A stretch of DNA of 36,222 bases from Acidimicrobiaceae bacterium (GTDB taxonomy: Bacteria > Actinomycetota > Acidimicrobiia > Acidimicrobiales > UBA8592). The stretch's first letter is position 1. Each line of letters opens with the position of its first letter. Where the stretch lies: the NCBI GenBank assembly GCA_002722525.1, contig PBMJ01000014.1, positions 1 through 36,222 of the forward strand, in the 5' to 3' direction. The notes under the pieces are model-generated. The model worked only from the letters and a program-made list of their open reading frames with translations, searched no databases and was not told the DNA's origin. Positions 17,586 through 27,579 of this stretch are shown in pieces. The position numbers and the translations under genes are program-made.

Positions 17586-17586
17586 C

Positions 17587-19713
17587 TCAATCTCCTGAAC
17601 CGATACTACTAGTTTCTGCGAATGCCTCGCCTTCGATAGGAGGCTCTTCGAGCTCATTCGCCAGCTGACGTGCTGCTTCATCTGCTTCAGCGACACTTAG
17701 AAAGCGAGGAACGATACCGTATGCGATCTGTTCGAAATAACGTCTTACAACTGGGGCTGCTACTGCCCCACCAAATCCAGCTTCTTCCAAGATTACGACA
17801 GTGACGTATTCGGCTTCAGGGTTGGGTCCCCAACCAACAAATAAAGCATAATCTGCAATAAGTGCATCTAAACTCTGCTTTTCAGATGTTCCAGTTTTTC
17901 CAGATACTGGCCAATCTTCATGTGGGAAATTCAGAAATGCATCATAGGCAGTCCCCTCTAGACCATTATCCGTTCTTCTCCATGTAGTAACGCCGGCGAG
18001 GCCATCAATAATCGGTTGTCTAAAGGCATCTGGAAGATAGAGATCGCGAGTTACTCTCGATTCAAATTGAACTTCAGTTTCTCCAGTGATGGGGTTGATA
18101 GTTCGAAGCCCAATATTAGGGGCGTACAAGGTTCCTCCATTTATAAGTGCCGCATACGCGTTCGCTATTTGTAATGGTGTAGCGAGCACATCTCCCTGCC
18201 CAATTGATGTATTTAACGTATCACCTGTTAGCCATTTATCGGTTAAGAATGCTTCTGGGTTTTCCCTGTACGCTTCCCGACGTGAATCCGGTGTAGGGAT
18301 CCGCCCCCCATTCTCGTTCGCTAAAGTAATACCACTTGGTACACCAAAACCAAAATACGAAGCAGCCACCTGTGGGGATTCCAAATCGAAGCCCGGAAGA
18401 ATATCGAAATGAGTTGCAAGGTTATAGAAGTAAGTATCGGACGAATACGTAAGCGCTAATCGAAGGTCCACTTCGCCATATGCAGCAGCGCCTGCATTTT
18501 GGAATTCACATGTTCCACCCTCACAAGTGGGAATGGTATATATACCCTCATCTAGGTACATCGAATTTACACCCAGTATCCCCCTAGACCCTATCAACCC
18601 TGTATCCAAGGCCGCATAGGCAGTAAACGGCTTGAAAGTTGACCCTGGAGGATATGTTCCCTGAATAACCCTGTTAAGAAGTGGAAGGCTATTCCCAGGA
18701 TCAATCAGGTCATCGAATTCATCTTGACTGATACCTGATACAAATAATTCAGGGTCGTAAGTAGGGAATGAAGCCATAGCAAGCACCGACCCATCTTGAG
18801 GATTCATCACAACCATTGCACCTGCAGGCGCTTTGTAAATGATCACTCCCTCCTCTTCAAATTTTGTAGGCTGCTGGCGAGCTATATCTAATCCGTCTTT
18901 CAGGTACTCCTCTGCCATTGCCTGAAGGTCGATGTCAATAGTTAGCTGAACATCGCTTCCCGCCCTTGCTGGAATCTCTTCTACAACTTCAAGGATGTTA
19001 TTGAACTTGTCTACAATCACTGTCTTTCTTCCTGGAGTTCCCCGCAAAGCATTTTCATAAAAGAGCTCAATACCCGCTTTCCCGATCTCATCATTAGCAA
19101 GATACGTCTTCTCGGCACTCTGGACTTGACCAATTTCGTCTTCGCTCAAGCTTCCCACATATCCCAACAAATGAGCTGCCAAAGTACCGTATGGATAGTC
19201 GCGTACCGTTATTACTGTTGTTCCAACCCCAGGCCATTTGTAGGAATACTCTGCAAGGTAAACTTGGAGCTCTTTAGAAATATCTGAAACTACAGGAACT
19301 TTAGCGAATGGCCCATATCGCTCTGATACATACGCATCTTCGATTTGAGCCACTTTCGTGAGTTTTCCAGAAAGACTTATCTCCCTTGCAAGGTCGAAAA
19401 AAAGATCATCTAATTTTGATGTACGAACAGTTGCCATCTCCTCTTTATCGATTGTCACGACTATTGATTTTCTATTGTCAACAAGGATTCGTCCGTTTAT
19501 ATCTAGGATCCTCCCTCTTGGAGCTCTCTCAATAATTTCTTCAGTTGTATTGTCCTGAACTCGTTCGATGAATTCAGTTTCTTTGATAATTTGTAAATAC
19601 CACAACCGCGCAACAAGCGGTATAAACAGAGAAATAGCTACCGCACCTAAAATACCTAGTCGCAAACGCCGTGAACGATCAAGCCTTCTTAGCCTATTCA
19701 TTTCTCTCAGCAC
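17587..19713 (-). CDS. mrdA: Penicillin-binding protein 2 (class B PBP, elongasome transpeptidase)
   Basis: SxxK in YPPGSTFKPFTAY, second motif YSSDTYFYN, KTG in VSGKTGTSE; adjacent to rodA and mreBCD. Confidence 0.93.
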   Translation of the reverse strand: MLREMNRLRRLDRSRRLRLGILGAVAISLFIPLVARLWYLQIIKETEFIERVQDNTTEEIIERAPRGRILDINGRILVDNRKSIVVTIDKEEMATVRTSKLDDLFFDLAREISLSGKLTKVAQIEDAYVSERYGPFAKVPVVSDISKELQVYLAEYSYKWPGVGTTVITVRDYPYGTLAAHLLGYVGSLSEDEIGQVQSAEKTYLANDEIGKAGIELFYENALRGTPGRKTVIVDKFNNILEVVEEIPARAGSDVQLTIDIDLQAMAEEYLKDGLDIARQQPTKFEEEGVIIYKAPAGAMVVMNPQDGSVLAMASFPTYDPELFVSGISQDEFDDLIDPGNSLPLLNRVIQGTYPPGSTFKPFTAYAALDTGLIGSRGILGVNSMYLDEGIYTIPTCEGGTCEFQNAGAAAYGEVDLRLALTYSSDTYFYNLATHFDILPGFDLESPQVAASYFGFGVPSGITLANENGGRIPTPDSRREAYRENPEAFLTDKWLTGDTLNTSIGQGDVLATPLQIANAYAALINGGTLYAPNIGLRTINPITGETEVQFESRVTRDLYLPDAFRQPIIDGLAGVTTWRRTDNGLEGTAYDAFLNFPHEDWPVSGKTGTSEKQSLDALIADYALFVGWGPNPEAEYVTVVILEEAGFGGAVAAPVVRRYFEQIAYGIVPRFLSVAEADEAARQLANELEEPPIEGEAFAETSSIGSGD

Positions 19714-19725
19714 CCGACAACATTA

Positions 19726-20250
19726 TCATCCTAGCCTTCGATCAAATCCAACGGGACTTTCCCGTCTAGCATCGAATGCCCACGCCATCAGAAAATGAAC
19801 TGGAACCATCAGCAAGCCGGTATACAAGCTCGAAATGACCAGTATTTTACCAAAATTCCGATTGTACAAATTCGGTTCTGCTATAAGCTCTCCAAAAGTT
19901 ACAAACAAAACAAGACCTACGGTAACTGCAGCAACAGATATTGTTATTCTAATAATCCACTCAGCCTCATCTGATAAGAAGACCGCTATTTGCCCTAGAA
20001 GATACCCAACTATTGCGTAGGTCAGAGCATTTAATCCTAGTGGAGTTGCCAGATAGAAGTCATAGAAAAGACCGCTGGAAAATCCAACTATTGCACCACT
20101 TGTCGGACCTCCGTACCAGCCGGCAGCTATCGCTGATGCAAGAAGGAGTTCTGGCATCACTCCGAAGAGTCGCATTGAAGAGAACAACTCCAACTGGAGC
20201 AAAAGAAGAAACAAGATAACAAGACAGTTCTTTATTACTGCGACACCCAT
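19726..20250 (-). CDS. mreD: Rod shape-determining protein MreD; start placed at MGVAVIKN, not the longer ORF start
   Basis: Small multi-TM protein (VIKNCLVILFLLLLQLELFSSMRLFGVMPELLLASAIAAGWYGGPTSGAIVGFSSGLFYDFYLATPLGLNALTYAIVGYLLG) between mreC and mrdA. Confidence 0.87.
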   Translation of the reverse strand: MGVAVIKNCLVILFLLLLQLELFSSMRLFGVMPELLLASAIAAGWYGGPTSGAIVGFSSGLFYDFYLATPLGLNALTYAIVGYLLGQIAVFLSDEAEWIIRITISVAAVTVGLVLFVTFGELIAEPNLYNRNFGKILVISSLYTGLLMVPVHFLMAWAFDARRESPVGFDRRLG

Positions 20251-20254
20251 TCTT

Positions 20255-21097
20255 TCACTCCATACTTGGTGGTTGATACAGAACGACTGTAACGAAATCG
20301 AGATTATCCATCTCACCAGTTGGCTCAACTAGTAGTTCTTTCTCAAGATTGACTTCATCTGGCACAACTTCAACCACTGAACCGACTGCAAAACCTTCAG
20401 GGTATGGACTTCTATCTAGCCCACTGGTTACCAAAATACTCCCCACTTCTACAGGTGCCCCTATAGGAATCCCGTCAATAACTCGCATTGGCTGGTCGAC
20501 ACCGTTACCAGTAAGGATTCCAATCTCTTTAGTGCCGATAGCAAGAACACCTATATTGACAATTGGATCGGTGATTAACCGGACGCGTGAATCTCGAAGT
20601 CCAGGATTCTCTATTCTGCCTATCAGCCCACCAGTTGAGATGACAGGCATCCCTTCCCTTACTCCACTTTGTGTGCCCTTATTAATCTCAAGCACATAGG
20701 GATCAAAGTTAGATACTGATCCGGCTGTGACTTCTGCAACTAATGTTTCTTGTCCACCAAGTCCCTGAAGTCCTAACTGGGTTCTAAGAGCTTCTAGGTC
20801 ATTTACAGCCCCTTCATTGGCTATTCGGTAACTCAGTAGTTGATCTAGTTGTCTCCTTAATAAAGTATTCTCACGCTCTAATTCATCTCCGTTAGAGAAT
20901 GATTCCCAAACATCACCAACTGGGCTAAACACAATGTTGGCTAAGGATCTAAATGGTTGGACTATGACAATCCCAGCTTTTTTTAAGTTTCCGATTGGAG
21001 CATAACCTCGTGCATCCAGTGAAATCAGTGTGACTGAAGTAAGGATAAGAAGAGCGAGAGCAAATCGAGAGCCACTATATCTTCGTGGCCCAGCCAT
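20255..21097 (-). CDS. mreC: Rod shape-determining protein MreC
   Basis: N-terminal TM, coiled coil, then VAEVTAGSVSNFDPYVLEINKGTQSGVREGMPVISTGGLIGRI; between mreB and mreD. Confidence 0.93.
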   Translation of the reverse strand: MAGPRRYSGSRFALALLILTSVTLISLDARGYAPIGNLKKAGIVIVQPFRSLANIVFSPVGDVWESFSNGDELERENTLLRRQLDQLLSYRIANEGAVNDLEALRTQLGLQGLGGQETLVAEVTAGSVSNFDPYVLEINKGTQSGVREGMPVISTGGLIGRIENPGLRDSRVRLITDPIVNIGVLAIGTKEIGILTGNGVDQPMRVIDGIPIGAPVEVGSILVTSGLDRSPYPEGFAVGSVVEVVPDEVNLEKELLVEPTGEMDNLDFVTVVLYQPPSME

Positions 21098-21115
21098 ACA
21101 GCAACAACCTTAGGC

Positions 21116-22144
21116 CTAGACCTGTGAAGAGGAGAAGAGAACCCCTTTTAGAGAATCGAAGGATTCTAAGGATTTCCCTGAGCCTAACGCTACAGCATGG
21201 AGTGGTTGAGGAGAGATACAAACTGGCATCCCAGTCTCATGTGCTAAGCACTCTGGCATACCGTTCATAAGTGCTCCACCACCAGCAAGCATGATCCCCT
21301 TCTCCATGATGTCAGCTGCTAATTCCGGTGGAGTGACGTCTAAGGTCATTTTAACTGCGTCGATGATAGCTGATAACGGCTCAGCAATTGCTTCGCGTAT
21401 CTCAGAGCTTGAAGTAACAATCGTTTTTGGTAATCCAGTTATTAAATCACGGCCTCTGACTTCAGCGTAGAGCTCTTCAGTGACCCATGCGCTTGCCAGC
21501 TTGATTTTCAGTTCTTCCGAAGTTCTGATGCCAAGGGCAACACTGTATTCTTTTTTGATGTATTGGACGATGGAGTTGTCAAGCTCATCTCCTCCGACTC
21601 GGACTGACTTGTTCGCTACCACACCGCCCAAAGATATGACGGCAACTTCTGTCGTCCCACCCCCGATATCAACTATCATATTTCCGCTAGGTTCTTGGAC
21701 TCGCATCCCCGATCCAATTGCAGCTGCCATGGGCTCCTCTATGATGTAAGCCGGCTTGCGTGCTCCAGCAAATTCAGCAGCTTCCTGAACGGCTCTCTGC
21801 TCGACTCCTGTTATGCCAGATGGGACGCAAATCACCATTCGGGGTTTAGCTAACCTACTTTGGTGAACTTTTTCGATAAAGTGCCGAAGCATCTGCTCGC
21901 ACATATCAAAGTCTGCTATGACCCCATCTCGTAATGGCCGTGATGCCCTAATGTGATCTGGGGTTCTACCAATCATTCTTTTGGCATCAGTTCCAACTGC
22001 AAGAGCTGATCCATCCCGAATGTCGATTGCGACCACGGAGGGCTCGTTTAGCACAATTCCTTCACCGCGAACATAAACGAGTGTATTAGCAGTCCCGAGG
22101 TCAACTGCCATATCTCGACCCATAACTCCGAGTATTGAAGCCAT
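21116..22144 (-). CDS. mreB: Rod shape-determining protein MreB
   Basis: DLGTANTLVYVRGEGIVLNEPSVVAI; IVDIGGGTTEVAVISLGGVV; GGGALMNGMPECL. Confidence 0.97.
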   Translation of the reverse strand: MASILGVMGRDMAVDLGTANTLVYVRGEGIVLNEPSVVAIDIRDGSALAVGTDAKRMIGRTPDHIRASRPLRDGVIADFDMCEQMLRHFIEKVHQSRLAKPRMVICVPSGITGVEQRAVQEAAEFAGARKPAYIIEEPMAAAIGSGMRVQEPSGNMIVDIGGGTTEVAVISLGGVVANKSVRVGGDELDNSIVQYIKKEYSVALGIRTSEELKIKLASAWVTEELYAEVRGRDLITGLPKTIVTSSSEIREAIAEPLSAIIDAVKMTLDVTPPELAADIMEKGIMLAGGGALMNGMPECLAHETGMPVCISPQPLHAVALGSGKSLESFDSLKGVLFSSSQV

Positions 22145-22198
22145 ATAATTTACCGTTCGTTTCTAGAGATTCTTATGTGCATAGCTTAGATTTTAACA

Positions 22199-22247
22199 AG
22201 CAAGCGTGCTTGCTCAAATCTCCGCTTCTTCTAGTGTAGAAGGAGAT
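22199..22247 (-). promoter_or_regulatory. Structured intergenic element (two hairpins) between ndk and mreB; candidate attenuator, terminator or 5' leader of the mre operon
   Basis: AGCAAG-CGTG-CTTGCT (22199-22214) and ATCTC...CTTCTA-GTG-TAGAAG-GAGAT (22218-22247) inverted repeats in the 138-bp ndk-mreB gap. Confidence 0.4.
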
Positions 22248-22282
22248 GCTAAAAGTGCAATCCACCTATCCAAATTGCAGCA

Positions 22283-22684
22283 TTATTCAAAGAAGATACT
22301 TATCTCTCTTCGAGCGGATTCTGCTGAGTCAGATCCATGAACAAGATTTTCTGTAAACAGGGCGCTGTAGTCTCCACGTATTGTTCCTGGTTCAGCCTCA
22401 GCGGCATTTGTAGCCCCCATCATTTTTCTGACTATTTCCCAGGTATCCTCAGGTCCTTCTACGACCATCGCTACAGAATTAGATCTTCCGATAAAAGTTA
22501 CTAGGTCATCGTAGAAGGGCTTTCCTACATGTTCTGCGTAATGAAGCGCCGCTATGTCTGGGGTAATCGTCAACATCCTCAGAGAAGATATGCTTAGCCC
22601 TTTTTCTTCAAAACGTGAAATAATTTTTCCGACTAGCCTTCTTTCAACTGCGTCGGGTTTACAAAGTACTAAAGTTTGGTTCAT
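22283..22684 (-). CDS. ndk: Nucleoside diphosphate kinase
   Basis: MNQTLVLCKPDAVERRLVGKIISRFEEKGL; active-site His in NLVHGSDSAESARREISIFF. Confidence 0.97.
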   Translation of the reverse strand: MNQTLVLCKPDAVERRLVGKIISRFEEKGLSISSLRMLTITPDIAALHYAEHVGKPFYDDLVTFIGRSNSVAMVVEGPEDTWEIVRKMMGATNAAEAEPGTIRGDYSALFTENLVHGSDSAESARREISIFFE

Positions 22685-22722
22685 AAAAGAGATTTTATCG
22701 TTTCATGAAGCCAACGAGACTA

Positions 22723-24018
22723 TCACCTTCGGTTTGCTAGATACGCCTCTCTTAGCGCACCAACGACGTATAAAGATCCTGTGCCCATTACGACATCATC
22801 TGGGTCAGCGAGCGAAAGGGCCAAGTCCAATGCGTCTTTGGGATCGTTCCTTACTTCTACTTTAAGAGAAGCTTTCTTAGCTGCTTCTGCTAGATCGTTA
22901 GCTGCCATAGCTCGCGGCGTTGCAGCTTCAGTGCATATGATAAGTCCAGCTTCATCTGCTTCTAAGCAATCAAGCATCCATTTAGCATTCTTCTCTTCCG
23001 TCATTCCGACTATAAGAATTAATTTTCCATCTACTGGGAAGCTTTGATTAAGCGTTTGTGCAGCTGCTTCTGCTCCTGGAGGATTATGGGCACCATCGAC
23101 CACTACAAGCGGATTTGACCCTAGAACTTCAAACCGACCTATTATGCTGACCTGCTCGAAGCCGCTCTTGACTACATCGTCAGGTAACGGTGTTTCAAGA
23201 AATGCCTCGGCAGCTGACAACGCTATAGCTGCGTTAAGCCCTTGGTGTTCTCCATGGAGAGGGAGATAGATATCTTCATATATTTGTGATTGAGTTTTTA
23301 AGCTCAAATGTCTTCCTCCCACAGCTAGTTCGTTGGAAAGAACTGAAAAATCTTGACCCCTTTTATGTATTGTTTGTGGCTGTTCATAAGCGAATATAGC
23401 GTCTAGTTCATCGTCAACTTCACCTAGGCAAAGAATGCCACCTTTGCGAATAATCCCTGCTTTTTCACGCGCTATTTTCTCGCGCCAACCTTCTGCTCCA
23501 TCTGTATGGTCATAATCGACATTGGTAATAACAGAGACGCGTGGATTGCCTATATTTGTTGCGTCATATCGGCCCAACATACCCACCTCAATTACTGCAA
23601 CATCAACTGCGGCATCGGCAAAGGATCTGAATGCAACCGCTGTGACTAGTTCGAACCAACTTGGGCTGAAGTCAAGATCAATTTCCGCTAGGGATAACGC
23701 ATGGACATTTTCCGCAAATTCTTCTTCGCTTATAGGTTCCCCATTAATTTGAATTCGTTCTGTGATTGAAGCGACGTGGGGAGAGCTGTACAGGCCTACT
23801 GATAACCCAAGAGCACTTACGAGCTCCGCAATCATAGCTGCAGTTGAGCCTTTCCCATTTGTCCCAGTGATGTGGATCGTTGGGAAATCCTCGTGTGGAT
23901 TACCAATCGCCTCGAGCAAGATTTTCATCTGACTAAGGGAAAGCCCATCAATCTTCTCTAGGGTTAATCTCCTATTGATGTGGCGATCGAGATAGTCGAG
24001 TGCTTCATTTATCAGCAT
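22723..24018 (-). CDS. folC: Folylpolyglutamate synthase / dihydrofolate synthase
   Basis: HITGTNGKGSTAAMIAELVSALGLSVGLYSSPHV; Mur-ligase-like fold; VVDGAHNPPGAEAAAQTL. Confidence 0.94.
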   Translation of the reverse strand: MLINEALDYLDRHINRRLTLEKIDGLSLSQMKILLEAIGNPHEDFPTIHITGTNGKGSTAAMIAELVSALGLSVGLYSSPHVASITERIQINGEPISEEEFAENVHALSLAEIDLDFSPSWFELVTAVAFRSFADAAVDVAVIEVGMLGRYDATNIGNPRVSVITNVDYDHTDGAEGWREKIAREKAGIIRKGGILCLGEVDDELDAIFAYEQPQTIHKRGQDFSVLSNELAVGGRHLSLKTQSQIYEDIYLPLHGEHQGLNAAIALSAAEAFLETPLPDDVVKSGFEQVSIIGRFEVLGSNPLVVVDGAHNPPGAEAAAQTLNQSFPVDGKLILIVGMTEEKNAKWMLDCLEADEAGLIICTEAATPRAMAANDLAEAAKKASLKVEVRNDPKDALDLALSLADPDDVVMGTGSLYVVGALREAYLANRR

Positions 24019-24035
24019 CTTTGTAATGTATCGCC

Positions 24036-25292
24036 CTATGAGGCAGCTAGGCCGCTCTCTCCCCGAAGGATTAGTTCGGGTTTCATTTTCTTTCGAACGA
24101 CGTCTTCGTTAATGACACAGGTAAGCACATCGTCTCGGCTCGGAAGTTCATACATCACTTCTAGAAGTACGTCTTCTAAAATTGAACGAAGCCCTCGAGC
24201 GCCTGTTTGACGTTCTAAGGCCAGTTCAGCAACTGCATCTAAAGCACCATCAGTGAACTCTAAATCAACATTTTCAAAACCAAAATATTTTTTGTACTGC
24301 TTCATGAGAGCATTTTTGGGTTCAGTTAGTATTCGGACGAGCGCATCTGTTTCAAGATTCCCTACCGCCCCTACAACAGGCAGGCGACCTATGAATTCAG
24401 GTATCAGCCCATATTTCACAAGATCTTCTGGCTGAACTTCCGAATATAGGGCCGTAAGGTCCTTATTTGAGGTTTGTCGAAGATCGGCAGCAAACCCAAC
24501 ACCACTGTTTCCTATTCTTTCTTCAATCACATCGTCAAGTCCAGCAAATGCGCCGCCACAAATAAATAGGATATTTCTTGTATCGATCTGGAGAAATTCT
24601 TGATGAGGGTGCTTACGTCCGCCTTGAGGAGGAACTGAAGCCAAAGTTCCCTCAAGTATCTTTAGCAAAGCCTGCTGAACTCCTTCACCAGAAACATCGC
24701 GTGTTATGGAAGGATTCTCGCTTTTTCGGGCAACCTTATCGATTTCATCAATGTAGATAATTCCCATTTCGGCTTTCTTTATATCTAGATCAGCCGCCTG
24801 AATAAGTTTCAGGAGAATATTCTCTACGTCTTCACCTACATATCCTGCTTCGGTCAAAGCTGTAGCATCTGCTATAGCGAAAGGAACATTCAACATTCGA
24901 GCCAAGGTCTCCGCCATGAGCGTTTTTCCGCAGCCGGTTGGCCCGATAAGTAAAATATTGCTCTTAGAAAGCTCTACATCGTCTTCTTTGCTCTCCCCTA
25001 CTTGCACTCTCTTGTAGTGGTTGTAAACGGCAACTGAAAGTATTCTTTTCGCCTGTTCTTGACCAACAATGTAGTCATCGAGAAACTTGTTGATTTCATT
25101 GGGCTTAGGAAGCTCATCGAATCCTAATTCAACGGGTGATGCAAGCTCTTCGTCAATGATCTCATTACAGAGGTCAATGCATTCATCGCAGATATAGACA
25201 CCGGGGCCAGCGATTAGTTTTTTGACTTGTTTCTGTGATTTACCGCAAAAAGAGCACTTTAGGAGCTCTCCGCCTTCACCGAATTTTGCCAT
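24036..25292 (-). CDS. clpX: ATP-dependent unfoldase ClpX
   Basis: Zn finger [30 protein letters not shown]; Walker [19 protein letters not shown]; pore loop [11 protein letters not shown]; Walker [14 protein letters not shown]; docking loop SGVGFAA. Confidence 0.97.
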   Translation of the reverse strand: MAKFGEGGELLKCSFCGKSQKQVKKLIAGPGVYICDECIDLCNEIIDEELASPVELGFDELPKPNEINKFLDDYIVGQEQAKRILSVAVYNHYKRVQVGESKEDDVELSKSNILLIGPTGCGKTLMAETLARMLNVPFAIADATALTEAGYVGEDVENILLKLIQAADLDIKKAEMGIIYIDEIDKVARKSENPSITRDVSGEGVQQALLKILEGTLASVPPQGGRKHPHQEFLQIDTRNILFICGGAFAGLDDVIEERIGNSGVGFAADLRQTSNKDLTALYSEVQPEDLVKYGLIPEFIGRLPVVGAVGNLETDALVRILTEPKNALMKQYKKYFGFENVDLEFTDGALDAVAELALERQTGARGLRSILEDVLLEVMYELPSRDDVLTCVINEDVVRKKMKPELILRGESGLAAS

Positions 25293-25300
25293 TTCCTCCC

Positions 25301-25945
25301 CTAACCATTTTCTACAGCGGTTATTGGACCGCTGTTATCAATTTCACCTCGGGATTCGATTACTTCGTCAATGATGCCATACTCTTTCGCTTCGTAAGCG
25401 TCCATTATGTTGTCACGGTCAGTATCAGTTTGTATTTTCTCTATCGATTGACCTGTGTGAGCTGCTAATACTTCCTCAAGTTGATTTTTAAGTCGCTGAA
25501 CTTCCCTTGATGCGATCTCCAAGTCAGATACTTGTCCTTGCGCTCCAGCGTATGGCTGATGTATGAGAATCCGTGAGTGTGGTAAAGCCAAACGCTTTCC
25601 ACGGGTCCCAGCCGCTAAAAGTACCGCTGCTGCTGCGACTGCTTGCCCGTAGCAAATAGTTGCAATCTCCGGCTTGATGTAGGACATAGTGTCGTATATC
25701 GCAAATACTGAATTTATGTTTCCGCCAGGAGAATTGATATAGAGACTGACATCTTTATCTGGATTTTCCGACTCTAAATGGAGGAGTTGTGCACAAACCA
25801 GATTTGCAATTCCGTCATCAATGGGAGTTCCAATAAAGATGATGTTTTCTTTTAATAGCTTCGAGTACAGGTCATATCCCCGTTCTCCGCGGTTTGTTTG
25901 TTCCACGACGGTAGGGACAAGGTAGTTGTTGGGGGCGTTACTCAC
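25301..25945 (-). CDS. clpP: ClpP-family protein lacking the catalytic serine (ClpR-like); GTG start at [11 protein letters not shown]
   Basis: ClpP fold motifs [93 protein letters not shown]; nucleophile elbow reads [14 protein letters not shown]. Confidence 0.93.
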   Translation of the reverse strand: MSNAPNNYLVPTVVEQTNRGERGYDLYSKLLKENIIFIGTPIDDGIANLVCAQLLHLESENPDKDVSLYINSPGGNINSVFAIYDTMSYIKPEIATICYGQAVAAAAVLLAAGTRGKRLALPHSRILIHQPYAGAQGQVSDLEIASREVQRLKNQLEEVLAAHTGQSIEKIQTDTDRDNIMDAYEAKEYGIIDEVIESRGEIDNSGPITAVENG

Positions 25946-27368
25946 TATGTTCTTCTTCCTCGGTATCAATAGTAGTTGATTCCTCATCTACATTTTCGCT
26001 CATATTCTCTTCTTTGTCTTGGTTCTCTAAGAAAAGAAACGCTTCTCTCTCAATAGGATTCCCGTCTGGGTCTATGATTTCAACGTTTTCTTGGAGAAAT
26101 TTCATCGCTTTCTGTTTTAATAAATCGGCTTTGAGAGTTAGCATCTGTCCGTTTTCGTGGAAAATCTCCACGAGTTGATCCTCTTGTTGATTAAAGTGTT
26201 CCGCTAAGTTACTTATTTCTAAATCTATATCCAGCTGTTCTACCGATATGTTTTCAGCGCCAGCAACAGCCCGAAGTGCTAGATCTATTTTAACAACTTT
26301 CGAGGCAGGGTCTTTCATATTTTCAGCTAAGGCCTCTATATCTTGACCCGTTGCTGCCAGAAACTGCTCAAACTGCATTCCTTGCTGCGCCATCCTCATT
26401 GCCATTTCTTGCAACTGCTGCTGGATCTGCTCCTGAATTAGAGTTTCTGGTGGGTCTTCGACAACAAGTTCGGCGAGTTCAGAACCAATTTCTTCTATTA
26501 GAAGATCCGCCGATTGTTGTTTTTTCGCTTCTTCGATTCTATTTCGCGTATCTTCGGTCAAAAGATTTACCGTTTCGAATTCTGTCATCTCTGCAACAAA
26601 TTCGTCAGTAAGGTCGGGAAGTTTCTTCTCCTCTACTTTCTTCACTAAAGCACGGAAAGATAGAACTACGCCTTCTTCATTAGGGTGGTCGCCCGCAAAT
26701 TCTATTACTTCTCCGACCTTTGCCCCTATTAGACCTTCGTTGATGGAGTCAACTATAAATCCAGACCCTATCTCATATGTAAAATCGTCGGCAGTTAGAC
26801 TCTCTTCAGGCTCTCCGTCTTGTGACCCAGATAGGTCCATAGTAACGAAGTCGCCAATAGTAGCCGTTCGTGCAACTTCTTCTCGCTCGGCCGCCTGTTC
26901 CCTCAAACTATCGATTTGGTTATTTATCTCATCCTCAGTAGCCCCAAGAGGAGGAAGAGTAATAGTGAGGTCTTTGTACCCTTCCACTTCGACGGATGGC
27001 CGAGTAGCTACTATCGCTTCGAAACAAAGGGGTCCAGACTCTTCACCTTCAATAATAGTTACTTCGGGCTGTTCAATTGTGTCCACTTCGTGGCTGATCA
27101 CTGCAGTTCGATAGTTTCTTCCTACCACTTCGTTCAAAGCTTCACTTCGGGCATAGTCTTGCCCAAATTTCGCTTCGAGCACTTTTCGAGGAACACGTCC
27201 AGGACGAAAACCTGGAAGGCTGACGTCTTTCGAGATTTTTTTAAACGCTAAGTCTATGGCTTCATCGACCTCTGATTCGTCGACTTCAACCGTTATCTTT
27301 ACCTTGTTATCTTCTAGCTGATCTACAGAACTTGCCACAGGCCGAAAGTCTACCGGTGTAGAACTCAC
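25938..27368 (-). CDS. tig: Trigger factor (peptidyl-prolyl isomerase chaperone) with acidic C-terminal tail
   Basis: [36 protein letters not shown] signature; upstream of clpP-clpX. Confidence 0.95.
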   Translation of the reverse strand: MSSTPVDFRPVASSVDQLEDNKVKITVEVDESEVDEAIDLAFKKISKDVSLPGFRPGRVPRKVLEAKFGQDYARSEALNEVVGRNYRTAVISHEVDTIEQPEVTIIEGEESGPLCFEAIVATRPSVEVEGYKDLTITLPPLGATEDEINNQIDSLREQAAEREEVARTATIGDFVTMDLSGSQDGEPEESLTADDFTYEIGSGFIVDSINEGLIGAKVGEVIEFAGDHPNEEGVVLSFRALVKKVEEKKLPDLTDEFVAEMTEFETVNLLTEDTRNRIEEAKKQQSADLLIEEIGSELAELVVEDPPETLIQEQIQQQLQEMAMRMAQQGMQFEQFLAATGQDIEALAENMKDPASKVVKIDLALRAVAGAENISVEQLDIDLEISNLAEHFNQQEDQLVEIFHENGQMLTLKADLLKQKAMKFLQENVEIIDPDGNPIEREAFLFLENQDKEENMSENVDEESTTIDTEEEEHSE

Positions 27369-27441
27369 TCCCCTACCCTTTATCTCTTCTAGTTTTCCAG
27401 ATACTGTATTTTGGACAATGTTCGTGTACTATTTGGAGTCT

Positions 27442-27513
27442 GCGGGTGTAGTTCAACGGCTAGAACCTCAGCCTTCCAAGCTGATGATGGGAGTTCGATT
27501 CTCCTCACCCGCT
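27442..27513 (+). tRNA. tRNA-Gly (anticodon TCC)
   Basis: GCGGGTGTAGTTCAACGGCTAGAACCTCAGCCTTCCAAGCTGATGATGGGAGTTCGATTCTCCTCACCCGC; acceptor GCGGGTG/CACCCGC; anticodon loop CTTCCAA; CCA not encoded. Confidence 0.93.
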
Positions 27514-27579
27514 CTTACTATTCCAACTGAATAGGGCCATAAACTAGGTCTTTGTTTTTCGTCCAAGTAGACTTCGTTC

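Noticed and set aside
26740-27114. 124-aa plus-strand ORF inside tig
   Set aside because: Antisense shadow ORF (Ser/Pro/Arg rich) opposite a clear trigger factor frame.
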